DNA of 64,000 nt from Bacteriovorax stolpii (GTDB lineage: Bacteria > Bdellovibrionota > Bacteriovoracia > Bacteriovoracales > Bacteriovoracaceae): the NCBI GenBank assembly GCA_945883845.1, contig CAMCYI010000007.1, positions 62,001 to 126,000 of the forward strand. Direction: 5' to 3'. The position numbers were made by a program, and so were the translations under genes. Below the pieces are notes generated by a model, which did no database searches, was not told the DNA's origin, and was given only the letters and a program-made list of their open reading frames with translations. Below are positions 53,209 to 61,973 of this stretch, in pieces (within the stretch, counting starts at the first letter, position 1; each line of letters opens with the position of its first letter).

Positions 53209-53344
53209 ATTTTGCTCATTTCTGAATATTATAAGTGTAACTCCTCTAATTCCAAACCACTTGTTATGGGGTTAACGCGTAATCTCATTGAAAATATGCT
53301 AGAATAGGAGTACTAATTGCCTTGGGAGTCCGGGAGGAAACCTT

Positions 53345-53680
53345 ATGGAACAAGAACTTATCGTGATTACAGAAAAAGCCCTTCAGCAGATTGAGACGAT
53401 TGCAAAATCGGACAACCCTGATGGCAACAAAGGTTTGCGATTAGCTGTTACAGGCGGTGGTTGTTCGGGTCTTTCCTACAAAATGGAATATTCTGAGTCT
53501 AAGGAGCGCGATAACGTACTCCAGTTCGGGCAGGTCAAAGTTCTCATCGATCCAAAATCTGCCATTTACCTCAAGGGCATTGTCCTCGATTTCAAGGATG
53601 GCCTCACAGGTAAAGGTTTTGTTTTTGATAATCCCAATGCCAAGAATACTTGTGGCTGTGGTGAATCGTTTTCTGTTTAA
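53345..53680 (+). CDS. IscA/ErpA-family A-type iron-sulfur carrier
   Basis: A 111-residue HesB-fold protein with the three conserved cysteines: GGGCSG (Cys40) and TCGCG (Cys103 and Cys105). It carries Fe-S clusters to target enzymes. It is followed after three bases by a YgfZ-family fusion gene, which has a related role, so the pairing is meaningful. Naming it ErpA, IscA or SufA needs a tree. Confidence 0.93.
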   Translation: MEQELIVITEKALQQIETIAKSDNPDGNKGLRLAVTGGGCSGLSYKMEYSESKERDNVLQFGQVKVLIDPKSAIYLKGIVLDFKDGLTGKGFVFDNPNAKNTCGCGESFSV

Positions 53681-53683
53681 CCC

Positions 53684-55216
53684 ATGAATTCCTTTCGTTA
53701 CTTTTCCGGTAAATTCTCCCGTTCATTTCACTCCTTCAAACTCGAGGGACCTGACGTTGAATCTTTTCTTCAGGCCCAAAGTACTTTTAATATTCAGGAA
53801 CTCCCGGTTGGTTCATTCCATCTGACTGCCTTTCTCGATCCGCAGGGAAGAAATGAAACTTTCGGGTGGCTTTTGCGTGAAGAGAAAAATTTCCTTCTTC
53901 TGGCACCTGAATCTTTGAAGGACATCACGACAGAACGGCTGAACCGCTATCTCATCTCAGAAGAAGTTGAAATTCACGGACCATATTGGGAAGAATGGAC
54001 CTCTGTTGTGGGATCAGATGCTTTCCTTCAAAAAAATTCTTCTTCATTCACGGGTGAAATGTTCGCTGATAAAGCCCTTTTAACCCGGACAAATTTAGGA
54101 GCTGCCGTCGCAGAAATTCCAGATGAGGATCTCGATGCGTGGAGAGCATTAACAGGCTGGCCGGATTTTGAAGGTAAGGATTTTCAGAAAGAAATCATCA
54201 ATAACAATCGTCTCTTTGATCTTTGTGTCTCTTTCAACAAAGGCTGTTATCCGGGACAGGAAACGGTTTCGAAAATTGCTACCCGTCGTGGAGCGGCCTA
54301 TGGCCCGGTGTTGCTTGAGACAACTGAAAAAACAGAGCCCGGTGTTGTGACAAATTTTGGTAACAAAATTGGCACGGCCATCGGTTGTTACGAGTGGGAA
54401 AAACGGTTTTATCTGCCGGCTTCTCTCCTCAGAGATTTCCGGGTGGAAAAGATGAAAGTTTCTGCTTCCATTGATCAGCAGGAACGCGTTTTGACTGTTC
54501 GCTATTATCCATTGATCTCAGGCAGGGACGAAGATAAGGCCCAGGAACTTTTTTACGAAGGTTCTCATCACTTCCTCAAGGGTAACGAGCAAAGTGCAGA
54601 AGAGGCCTTCAAGCTTGCTATCAAACTCGATCCTCACCACGCTGATGCCCTGGAATCTCTCGGTGTTTTGCTCGGAAGACTTGGTAGATATGAAGAAGCA
54701 ATTGAATGGATGAAAAAGCTTTCTGAGAGTCATCCATCTTCTGTGATGGCCCACACCAATCTCTCCATGTTCCTGATGAAACTTGGAAAAATTGAAGAAG
54801 CAGAAGAACAAAAATCTTTTGCCACGGTGAAGTCCTTTCAAAAATTCGGAGAGGAAGCGAAAACCCGCGAAGCCCTGGATGCCGATAAGAAAAAGCGATT
54901 GGACGAATGGTCAAAGCGCGAAGGCATGTTTCATCAGGTTCTTGAAATTGACAGCGAGGACACCCTTGCAAATTATGGCCTCGGTTCCATAGCTGTTGAA
55001 AAAGGTGAATGGGAAAAAGCTCTGACCTATCTTGAAAAAGTGATCATGGCCGATCCTAAGTATTCTGTCGCTTACCTGGCACTTGGAAAAGCGTATCAGT
55101 CTCTTGGTCGTAAAGAGCAGGCGGTTGCAACGTATAAAGAAGGGATCAAAGTAGCAGCAGCAAAAGGTGATCTCATGCCTGCGAATCAAATGCAGAGCGA
55201 ACTCGAACGGATTTAA
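53684..55216 (+). CDS. YgfZ/GcvT-like folate-binding protein fused to TPR repeats
   Basis: A 510-residue protein. Residues 1-265 are YgfZ-like, with the signature KGCYPGQE at 186-193; YgfZ uses tetrahydrofolate in Fe-S enzyme assembly or repair. From about residue 285 come TPR units (RLGRYEEAIEWMKKL, LGSIAVEKGEWEKALTYLEK, and others) that bind partner proteins. I know no standard YgfZ with this tail. It is joined to the IscA-like gene. Confidence 0.85.
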   Translation: MNSFRYFSGKFSRSFHSFKLEGPDVESFLQAQSTFNIQELPVGSFHLTAFLDPQGRNETFGWLLREEKNFLLLAPESLKDITTERLNRYLISEEVEIHGPYWEEWTSVVGSDAFLQKNSSSFTGEMFADKALLTRTNLGAAVAEIPDEDLDAWRALTGWPDFEGKDFQKEIINNNRLFDLCVSFNKGCYPGQETVSKIATRRGAAYGPVLLETTEKTEPGVVTNFGNKIGTAIGCYEWEKRFYLPASLLRDFRVEKMKVSASIDQQERVLTVRYYPLISGRDEDKAQELFYEGSHHFLKGNEQSAEEAFKLAIKLDPHHADALESLGVLLGRLGRYEEAIEWMKKLSESHPSSVMAHTNLSMFLMKLGKIEEAEEQKSFATVKSFQKFGEEAKTREALDADKKKRLDEWSKREGMFHQVLEIDSEDTLANYGLGSIAVEKGEWEKALTYLEKVIMADPKYSVAYLALGKAYQSLGRKEQAVATYKEGIKVAAAKGDLMPANQMQSELERI

Positions 55217-56451
55217 TTCTTAAAATATTCTTTTCTTGAATTTTTCAATTCAGCTTTCAACGCCTTCAATTCCAACCGATGAGTTTTTAATTTCTTTTCC
55301 CATAGTGGAATGAATCTCTTCATCTTTTGAACTTCATGACGTTGTTCAAGAATCAGTTTCCACCCTTTGGCTGTGATCAGTCCGTTTTTGTAGGCCCATT
55401 TCAGGTCTTCAAAGCTGTATTCGAGCATCCAGTATTCTTCCACTGCACGCCAGATGATCTTTTCTTTTTCCCGAGCGGAGAAGAGATAAAAAATGGAGTC
55501 GTTGTCTTTGGCTTTCGCCAGATCTGAGAACAGCTTAAAGGCCCAGAAAAAAGTGAAGTAAGCATGGTAAATCCCACGGAGAGGACGAAGTGTTCTTCGC
55601 CATGGACTGTAGTAAATGTTATCAACAGGCTCATCAATGAGCTTCCCAATATTTAGATAATAGTTGAGATGATGATGACCATTCTCATGGAGGAGATCAT
55701 CCATCAGGTCGACAAAATCCCTATCATAAAGATTGATCATCGAAACGCCGGGAAGTTCCTGATGGGAATAACTTACGAATTCTTTTTGATGAATGGGAAT
55801 GATGAGATCTGTAAATGCGACAAATCTTTCCCATGAACCGGGTGAGAATTTTCGGATAACTTTCAAGGCGATTTCAATTTTTTGAGAGAAAGCTTTCATC
55901 TCTTTCAGGCTCGAAGTCATCAGACCAAGTTCTTTACCTTCAAGATGAAGAGTCGTTTCAAGAAGTCTTGTGAGGTCTCCTGCTTTCACCTTGTCGCCGA
56001 GTGCGAGCAAGGGACGATATTTCTTTTTTACGCTGTAATCTTTTAGGATTTGCCGGTCACCAAGTGAAACCAGGTGATCGTCAAAAACTTTGAGGGCAGC
56101 TTGAGATGCTTTGGGAAAAGACTTTCCGCTATTTAGGGCCTTGAGAAAAACATCTGCGAATTCGCTTTTGTTCCATTTCTCAAAGACTACGTCTTCTCTT
56201 TCACCAAACACGTTAGCTTTTGATGAGAGCTTTGATTGAGCTTCAGAAAGAAAGGCGAAATTCTTTAACTGCTGCAGAAAAAACCATTTGAATGATGAGT
56301 ATTGCTTTAATTCCCGGCCATGTTCTTCAACCCATTCTGCAATAGCAGAAGGTTGTTTCTTGATGCTCCTGGATGACTGGGGGAGATCTCTCACATACCG
56401 TTTCTGGAGGTTTTTTTTGAGAGTCCTGTAGTGTACGGGGGAGAAATTCAT
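55213..56451 (-). CDS. HExxH protein resembling the aKG-HExxH peptide beta-hydroxylases
   Basis: A 412-residue protein with a basic, helical N-terminus and, at 255-259, H-E-N-G-H, followed by IYYSPWRRTLRPLRGIYHAYFTFFWAF. HExxH plus YYxPWRxxxRPLxG matches the pattern I recall for the HExxH-motif domain, some members of which are 2-oxoglutarate-dependent beta-hydroxylases of peptides. That these residues bind iron here is an inference. No RiPP precursor or maturase is adjacent; tRNA-Asn follows on the same strand. Confidence 0.6.
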   Translation of the reverse strand: MNFSPVHYRTLKKNLQKRYVRDLPQSSRSIKKQPSAIAEWVEEHGRELKQYSSFKWFFLQQLKNFAFLSEAQSKLSSKANVFGEREDVVFEKWNKSEFADVFLKALNSGKSFPKASQAALKVFDDHLVSLGDRQILKDYSVKKKYRPLLALGDKVKAGDLTRLLETTLHLEGKELGLMTSSLKEMKAFSQKIEIALKVIRKFSPGSWERFVAFTDLIIPIHQKEFVSYSHQELPGVSMINLYDRDFVDLMDDLLHENGHHHLNYYLNIGKLIDEPVDNIYYSPWRRTLRPLRGIYHAYFTFFWAFKLFSDLAKAKDNDSIFYLFSAREKEKIIWRAVEEYWMLEYSFEDLKWAYKNGLITAKGWKLILEQRHEVQKMKRFIPLWEKKLKTHRLELKALKAELKNSRKEYFKN

Positions 56452-56458
56452 AAAAAAT

Positions 56459-56534
56459 TGGCTGGGAAGGTCGGACTCGAACCGACGACCAACAGATTAA
56501 CAGTCTGCTGCGCTACCAACTGCGCCACTCCCCA
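56459..56534 (-). tRNA. tRNA-Asn (anticodon GTT)
   Basis: The 76-base cloverleaf on the minus strand has a TGGGGAG/CTTCCCA acceptor (one G-T), U8, D-arm GGCGCAGTTGGTAGCGC, anticodon stem GCAGA/TCTGT with GTT at 56499-56501, T-loop GGTTCGAGTCC and an encoded CCA. It reads AAC/AAT. Confidence 0.97.
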
Positions 56535-56557
56535 GCTTAGAGGCTTTAGAGCTTGTA

Positions 56558-56586
56558 TTTATAAAACTCCCAAGATTTATTGTCCA
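56558..56586 (-). promoter_or_regulatory. sigma-70-type promoter of tRNA-Asn
   Basis: On the minus strand TGGACA (56581-56586) and TATAAA (56558-56563) are 17 bases apart, each one mismatch from consensus. It precedes tRNA-Asn by 24 bases. Confidence 0.65.
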
Positions 56587-56669
56587 GCCTAATCTAAGGC
56601 AAACATTCGATGAATTTCAGGGGATTAAAAAGCTCAAGTTCTGGCCTTAATTGACCGATAAGGTCAATG

Positions 56670-57149
56670 ATGAAGAATGCATCATCTTTTGTTCTTCGGG
56701 CCCTGAGTATTCTTGGCCTGGAACAGATACTAAAACTAACCAAGGTTCTGAAATTGAAACAGGGACAGGCACAAAAAGCCGTCGGTGAAGAGCTAATTTC
56801 CTGGGATGAAAGCCAGCCCATTGAAGCTGCGGTGAAGCCTGAAGGTAAAGTCGTTCCCTTTCCTAAAAGCAAGAACGCCCTGCCTTCCATCAATATGCCC
56901 CCGTCTGATGAGGAAGTGAAAAAGAAGAATCAAGAGGAGGAGAGCAGCAAGCTTCTGACCTCTGATGTTATTCTCTGGCAAAGAGAAATCACCCGAGACA
57001 CCGGTGAAGCCGTTCACAAAATGGATGCTTTCAAGGGTTACAAAAAATCGACAGAAATGTACGTGGTCAAAACACAGACCGACGAAGGTAAGGAAAAGAT
57101 CCGCTTCGCTGACACCAATGGAATTCTCATCAATAAAAAACAAGCCTAG
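56670..57149 (+). CDS. hypothetical protein
   Basis: A protein of about 159 residues I do not recognise. The first 25 residues are mildly hydrophobic and basic but do not make a convincing signal. The middle (about 45-100) is rich in Pro, Lys and Glu and looks disordered; the C-terminal 60 residues form an alpha/beta-like segment (DVILWQREITRD...). The second of two ATGs is better spaced from AAGG. It overlaps the AstA-family gene by four bases, tail to tail. Confidence 0.5.
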   Translation: MKNASSFVLRALSILGLEQILKLTKVLKLKQGQAQKAVGEELISWDESQPIEAAVKPEGKVVPFPKSKNALPSINMPPSDEEVKKKNQEEESSKLLTSDVILWQREITRDTGEAVHKMDAFKGYKKSTEMYVVKTQTDEGKEKIRFADTNGILINKKQA

Positions 57150-58174
57150 CTGAAAGGAATTGCCGTAACTTTTTGCGGTAATGAGATTCCCAGTTCTTTC
57201 ACAACTTGTGGATCAAGAGAAACTTGTCCATCACCGTGAACCTGCAGCCATGTTCTCGTTGCAAAAAAATCATGATCCGGGTGTTCCAGAGAGATGATCA
57301 CGTCCCTTGCTTTTGATTTGTCAAAACTTTTGGCCGTAATCAGAAGTCCCGTGATTCTCTCTTTAACGGGCTTCACATCTTTAAGCGCGCATCTGTAGTG
57401 AGGCCCACCATCAAACGGATCAACTTCTTTCATATATTTGAAGCCGATACTCTCGAGCATTCTTTTTACCGGTTCAGTTTCTTTTCCGACTTTACCGATG
57501 GATTCACGAGCCTCCATAGGGAGCAAGGTTTGATAGATATTTTCTGATGGATAAAGGCTGAGAATAAACTCTTTATTACTTCTGCTAAGGATGTCAGCTT
57601 CGGTGTAATTCATGTTCATGAATCTTCTTCCAACTGCTTCCCAGAGTGGAGAATTCCCATCTTTATCGAGTGGAGGCATGAGCTCGGAATGAATGATCGG
57701 CTTAAAGCGTTCCTGGTTTGTTGCCATATATAGAAAACGAACAAACGAAATTTGCTTTCCAAGTTTTTCTTTATGTCCGCGAAACTCAGGATTAAGAATC
57801 AGTCCACCAATCTCAGTCGGTCCATTTGAATCAAGGCCCAGCTTGAGAGTTCCATGAACGAATCCTGTATTGATCGTATTTGAAAATTTCGATTCTTGTC
57901 CGACAGACAAAAAGAAGTGTGGTTCATTTTCTGTTCCATGTTGAGCATGGATCATAGATACACCTAGAATCTCTTTGCTTTCAGTATCTTCAAGTACGAA
58001 GATGTAATAATTTTCCCAGAGTTTAGGACTTGGATTGTTAAAGCTTTTAATGGAACTTTCAATTTTGGAGCTGATGAGTTCTTCATCCGCAGGCAAATTG
58101 ATGAACACCATCATATTACTGAGTTTAAATAGATCTTTATGGTCCTTGAGTTCAACTGACCTGAGAATAAACAA
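57146..58174 (-). CDS. AstA-family arginine/ornithine succinyltransferase
   Basis: A 342-residue GNAT-fold protein of the AstA/AruF-AruG family, with RSVELKDHKDLFKLS, FFLSVG, EIGGLILNPEFRGHKEKLGK, SELMPPLDKDGNSPLWEAVGRRF and FDGGPHYR. The family succinylates the alpha-amino group of arginine (or ornithine) in the AST pathway. No astB, astC, astD or astE is present here. The TTG start lies directly after the upstream stop, with AAGGAG upstream. Confidence 0.88.
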   Translation of the reverse strand: MFILRSVELKDHKDLFKLSNMMVFINLPADEELISSKIESSIKSFNNPSPKLWENYYIFVLEDTESKEILGVSMIHAQHGTENEPHFFLSVGQESKFSNTINTGFVHGTLKLGLDSNGPTEIGGLILNPEFRGHKEKLGKQISFVRFLYMATNQERFKPIIHSELMPPLDKDGNSPLWEAVGRRFMNMNYTEADILSRSNKEFILSLYPSENIYQTLLPMEARESIGKVGKETEPVKRMLESIGFKYMKEVDPFDGGPHYRCALKDVKPVKERITGLLITAKSFDKSKARDVIISLEHPDHDFFATRTWLQVHGDGQVSLDPQVVKELGISLPQKVTAIPFS

Positions 58175-58849
58175 TCAACACTCCTTAGAAACGACTTCTT
58201 CCAGAATTTTCAACGCCGAAAGTGGAAACGTCCAATTCGGCATAAGCTGAAAACTTCCTTCGAGCAGAGATCCCTTGAAACCATGTGATTCCAGGATCTG
58301 GGTCGAAGGCTTAAGGGGATAAAACCCCGGTCGGTCATCACCCTGTAATAGGTCAAATTTCTCAAAAAGGGTATGGAGTCTTTCATGAAATCGAGTCCAT
58401 TTTCCTGAGGCAGACCAAAGTTCCGGACTCATCGCGTAAGTAACCCAAGGCGGAAGAAGGTGAAGATGCTCACCTTGAGTGGCGCCTTGCTCTAAGTCAT
58501 TCAACGACAGGGCCGCCCAACCTAAGGGAGAAAAATCGAGGATCAAATCCTGATATTTTCCATTCATGAGATCGAAAATATTTGCAGGGTTTCCTTTCAG
58601 AAACGTTTTGATTCCTTGATGGTTTTTGCTGGCCTCAATTTCTGAGGAGTAAAATGCTGCTTTCCAATGGGAATGTTGAAACTTTTGAGGAGGCAGGCCT
58701 TCTTTGAAGCCCAATTTTGCTCTTAGCACCTGGGGATGATCGAGATCAAACAAATTCGAGTGAGCACTCAGATCGTAGATTTCGGGCAAAGCGGCTTTTT
58801 GACTTTGAATCGTCTCAAAAAGTACCTCTTCCATGGTCCTTGGTGTCAT
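58175..58849 (-). CDS. hypothetical protein next to the AstA-family gene
   Basis: A 224-residue cytosolic protein with no domain I recognise. It is mixed alpha/beta with a conserved-looking LILDFSPLGWAALSLNDLEQG segment and a Trp-rich C-terminus. The ATG at 58849 has AGAGGA upstream. It abuts the AstA-family start without a gap, so the two proteins probably work together, perhaps as a second subunit or acceptor-side partner. Confidence 0.55.
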   Translation of the reverse strand: MTPRTMEEVLFETIQSQKAALPEIYDLSAHSNLFDLDHPQVLRAKLGFKEGLPPQKFQHSHWKAAFYSSEIEASKNHQGIKTFLKGNPANIFDLMNGKYQDLILDFSPLGWAALSLNDLEQGATQGEHLHLLPPWVTYAMSPELWSASGKWTRFHERLHTLFEKFDLLQGDDRPGFYPLKPSTQILESHGFKGSLLEGSFQLMPNWTFPLSALKILEEVVSKEC

Positions 58850-58870
58850 GATTCCTCTCACCTGTTATTC

Positions 58871-58900
58871 TTGATTTCTTTTGCGCGCGTGAGGGATAAT
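58871..58900 (+). promoter_or_regulatory. promoter with an overlapping GTGAG/CTCAC inverted repeat
   Basis: TTGATT (58871-58876) and GATAAT (58895-58900) are 18 bases apart. GTGAG (58889-58893) and CTCAC (58903-58907) form an inverted repeat around the -10, and another GTGAG follows at 58914. The next gene starts at 58937, so the leader is about 30 bases. A repressor could bind here. Confidence 0.5.
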
Positions 58901-58936
58901 AACTCACACCTATGTGAGGATACACTTATCACCGAC

Positions 58937-59575
58937 ATGTTGAAAACATTCGAAGCGTACTATCAAAAAAACGACTTCAACAATGCCCTCAAAGTTCTTA
59001 AAGATCATCCTGGTGAAGTTCCTCAGAACGTCTGGCATTACAATCTGGGGCTCGTTTATGCAAAGCTCGAAAACTTTCCTCTTGCTCGCTATCATTTTTT
59101 GATCGCAGGTAAGTCCGGTCTTCAGTCCACATCACTTCGTGACAACGAAAAGCTTGTTGTGGAAAAGCTAGATTTATCCACAGTCGAAAAACCTTTGAAC
59201 GCTTCAGATTATGTTTATAAGAGTGTTACTTTTCTTAGTCAGGGAGAGTTAACTTCCATCAGCCTGATGATTTTGTTTGTCGGACTTTTGAGCTTAAGAA
59301 AAAAAAGAAATCCGGTGCGTCTGGCAATGTTAGTCATCGCCATGGCCGTGCCACTTACGCTAGGCTTGCTGGTGAAGCAGTGGCCTGAGGCTATTGTGGT
59401 GAAAGATGATAGGGTTGCTGAAGGCCCTTCGGCGATTTTTGCAGCTCTGACAGATATTCCTGCCGGGCTTAAGATTGTCACCCGTGGAGAAGGCGAGTGG
59501 AGAGAAATTCTTTATCCTTCGCGCTTCAGGGGATGGATCCGAAAAAATTCGATTAAGGAACTGGAGTCGTTATGA
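58937..59575 (+). CDS. TPR / membrane / SH3-like protein (BatE-like)
   Basis: A 212-residue protein: a short TPR-like start (FEAYYQKNDFNNALKVLKDHPG), two membrane helices (about 110-130 and 133-152), and a periplasmic SH3-like end (VAEGPSAIFAALTDIPAGLKIV, EWREILY, GWIRKNSI). This layout resembles the TPR plus SH3 proteins of Bat aerotolerance operons, though no BatA/BatB partner is adjacent. Its ribosome site is weak. Its stop overlaps the next gene by four bases. Confidence 0.65.
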   Translation: MLKTFEAYYQKNDFNNALKVLKDHPGEVPQNVWHYNLGLVYAKLENFPLARYHFLIAGKSGLQSTSLRDNEKLVVEKLDLSTVEKPLNASDYVYKSVTFLSQGELTSISLMILFVGLLSLRKKRNPVRLAMLVIAMAVPLTLGLLVKQWPEAIVVKDDRVAEGPSAIFAALTDIPAGLKIVTRGEGEWREILYPSRFRGWIRKNSIKELESL

Positions 59576-60183
59576 GTTATGAAAAAGACCAAATGGAAAA
59601 ATTCCTGAAAGGCGATGGTTCTTCTGATCGTCTGGATATTCCACTTCTCAAATACATGTGGGATGCCTCGCCTCTTGCCTTTATGACCACGAAAGAAAGT
59701 TATCACGAGTACTTCAAGAAAATTTCAGTTCTCCAATCCTTTTCAGATAATGAAATCCGCTTGTTCACTAAGTTTCTTCACCGCCGTGAATTTGCTGTCA
59801 ACGAAGTGATCTTCCGTCAGGGAGATTCTGGTTACGGTTTTTATTTTATCTTCAGCGGCTCCGTTAATATCTACGCCAATCAACAGATTCAGACTGATGA
59901 TCTGGGTGACCTTGTGATTCGTCTTGAAAAACGTCAGTACTTCGGAGAGATGGGTCTTCTTGAAGATTTTAACCGTCGAAGTGCAACGGTTGTCGCTGCA
60001 GAATCGACAGTGTTGTTGGGAATCTTTAAACCGGATCTGGAGCGCATGCTGGAAATTTATCCGGTTCTTGGTGCCAAATTCCTGCGTGAAACCGCTCTCA
60101 TCATGGCGAATCGTATGGGCCAGCTCACACGTGAGATTCTGACTCTGAAGAAAAAAGTCAAAGACCTGGAGCAAAGAGTTTGA
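59572..60183 (+). CDS. cyclic-nucleotide-binding domain protein without a DNA-binding domain
   Basis: A 203-residue protein with a Crp-type effector domain (about 50-175): FRQGDSGYGFYFIFSGSVNIY, the phosphate-binding cassette RQYFGEMGLLED-FNRRSATVVA and the C-helix. Unlike Crp there is no helix-turn-helix after it, only a coiled coil (LTREILTLKKKVKDLEQRV). It may sense a nucleotide and act on a partner such as the neighbouring membrane proteins. Confidence 0.8.
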   Translation: MSYEKDQMEKFLKGDGSSDRLDIPLLKYMWDASPLAFMTTKESYHEYFKKISVLQSFSDNEIRLFTKFLHRREFAVNEVIFRQGDSGYGFYFIFSGSVNIYANQQIQTDDLGDLVIRLEKRQYFGEMGLLEDFNRRSATVVAAESTVLLGIFKPDLERMLEIYPVLGAKFLRETALIMANRMGQLTREILTLKKKVKDLEQRV

Positions 60184-61217
60184 ACGCTACCCGAAATACT
60201 CAGGCCGCAAAGCTTTATCTATTCTATTTTCTGCTTCTCGCGGCGATCGTTTTCGCTGTGATGTTTCCGCGCCTGACACTTCCATTCGGTTTTTCCTACA
60301 TCATTTACCTGATGTCAAAACCACTGACGATGATGCTCACGACTGGAAGTAAAAAGCAGAGATTTTTTTATCTCATGTTGATACTCGTGTGTGTGACTTT
60401 CCTTTTTTTCCCTCTCTTCGCAACTCTCTACAATCTGGAAACTGATTTTGGTGGTCTCTATCAACAGCTGCCTGAAGTTCAGAAAATTCTTCAGGATAAG
60501 TTTTTTGCTTTCAAAGTGGAAATCTTTGAACGCTTCGGACTCCGTATCAATATGGATCCGGTAACTTTCGTCATCCAGAAGCTGGAGAAGCAGGGAAGCA
60601 AGGTTCTTGTTCAATTTCCCAATTATGTTTCAAGCATCTTTGAGTGGCTCCTTCTGGTTCCAATGTTTCTTTTCTTCTTTTTCAAAGAGTCAAAAACGTT
60701 CAGCGGTCTTTTCATGGAAACGATTCCTAATTCAATTTTTGAAAAAACCTATGTTCTCTTTACCCAGTTCAATACTAAATTTGGTGAGTACATTATCGCG
60801 AAGTTTATTGAAGCCACGATTCTCGGAACCCTGATCACCCTCGGACTTCTTGTTGTCGGCTTCCCTTATCCATTCATTCTTGGCTTTGTTGCCGGTATTA
60901 CCAATATACTTCCCTACATTGGTCCCATTATTGGATTCATTCCGGCATTCTTTGTTGCTCTTCTTTCAAAAGATCCTAATGTCTCAATGATTGCCATGGT
61001 CAGTATTTATGCTATCGCCAACCTGATCGACATGATTCTCGTATTTCCGTTATTAGTGTCTAAAATTGTTAACCTGCATCCGATTGTGGTTGTCGTCAGT
61101 ATTATTGTTGGTTCCCAACTCGCAGGAATAGTCGGCATGATCGTAATTATTCCCTTCATTGCCTTCTTTAAACTTCTCTTCAAAGAAATCTATCAGGATT
61201 TATCGGTACAGTTATGA
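60180..61217 (+). CDS. AI-2E family transporter (PerM/TqsA-like)
   Basis: A 345-residue membrane protein with about seven helices and the family motif FVAGITNILPYIGPIIGFIPAFFVAL near residue 240. Members export quorum signals or act as sodium/proton antiporters; the substrate here is unknown. It starts with TTG at 60180, overlapping the previous stop (TTGA), after GGAG, and precedes bamD with four bases of overlap. Confidence 0.85.
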   Translation: MNATRNTQAAKLYLFYFLLLAAIVFAVMFPRLTLPFGFSYIIYLMSKPLTMMLTTGSKKQRFFYLMLILVCVTFLFFPLFATLYNLETDFGGLYQQLPEVQKILQDKFFAFKVEIFERFGLRINMDPVTFVIQKLEKQGSKVLVQFPNYVSSIFEWLLLVPMFLFFFFKESKTFSGLFMETIPNSIFEKTYVLFTQFNTKFGEYIIAKFIEATILGTLITLGLLVVGFPYPFILGFVAGITNILPYIGPIIGFIPAFFVALLSKDPNVSMIAMVSIYAIANLIDMILVFPLLVSKIVNLHPIVVVVSIIVGSQLAGIVGMIVIIPFIAFFKLLFKEIYQDLSVQL

Positions 61218-61951
61218 AAATTACGTTTCTGATTCTCGCACTCGTTCTTGGATGTTCTTCAGATAAGCCCAAAGGCCGCACAGAAGCGGAAAGTCTTTTT
61301 AAAGAAGCCCAGGAACTCATGGAGTCTGAGAGATATATCCTTGCCACAGAAAAACTCAATCTTATCAAAACGCAGCATCCTTATTCGTTTTACGCCACTC
61401 CCGCTGAGCTCCTGCAAGCCGATGTTCTTTTTTTGCAGGAAAACTACATTGAAGCTGCTGCAGCTTATCTATTGTTCCGGGATTTCCATCCCAAGCACGA
61501 AAAAATTCCGTTCGTAGTTTTTCGGATTGCTGAATCCTATTTCAAACAAATTCCGGCTACCATTGACCGGGATTTAGAACCGGCCATGGAATCTATTAAG
61601 TATTACGAAGAAGTCGTTCAGAAATACAGCACCAGCAGCTATAAACGAAAAGCAGGCGAGCGCATACGCTCTGCCAAAAAGATGCTTCGTGAAAAAGATG
61701 TCTACATTGCTGATTTCTATTTCAGAACCAAGGAATTTTCCGCTGCCAGATACTGGTATCTTGATATTCTTGAGTCTCACAGGGATCAATTCACCCAAAG
61801 TCACGCTATGGTTCGCACGATTCTGGCGACCCACGCGCTGAAAGAGTGGCAACCTTGTCTTGATTACGTAGAAAAATATTATGATTCAGTTGAAAAAGGG
61901 GCGAAGAAAGAAATAAAATTGGTGAAAGACAACTGTATCAAGAAACAATAA
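61214..61951 (+). CDS. bamD: outer-membrane protein assembly factor BamD
   Basis: BamD is the essential lipoprotein of the BAM complex. The 245-residue protein has a lipoprotein signal ending LVLGC (Cys14) and five TPR units starting at AESLFKEAQELMESERY; the segment AQSHAMVRTILATHAL is near the C-terminal BamA-facing end. It overlaps the AI-2E-type gene by four bases and is followed by a TPR protein. Confidence 0.88.
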   Translation: MKITFLILALVLGCSSDKPKGRTEAESLFKEAQELMESERYILATEKLNLIKTQHPYSFYATPAELLQADVLFLQENYIEAAAAYLLFRDFHPKHEKIPFVVFRIAESYFKQIPATIDRDLEPAMESIKYYEEVVQKYSTSSYKRKAGERIRSAKKMLREKDVYIADFYFRTKEFSAARYWYLDILESHRDQFTQSHAMVRTILATHALKEWQPCLDYVEKYYDSVEKGAKKEIKLVKDNCIKKQ

Positions 61952-61973
61952 TTTTCATTCACCGGAGACAACA

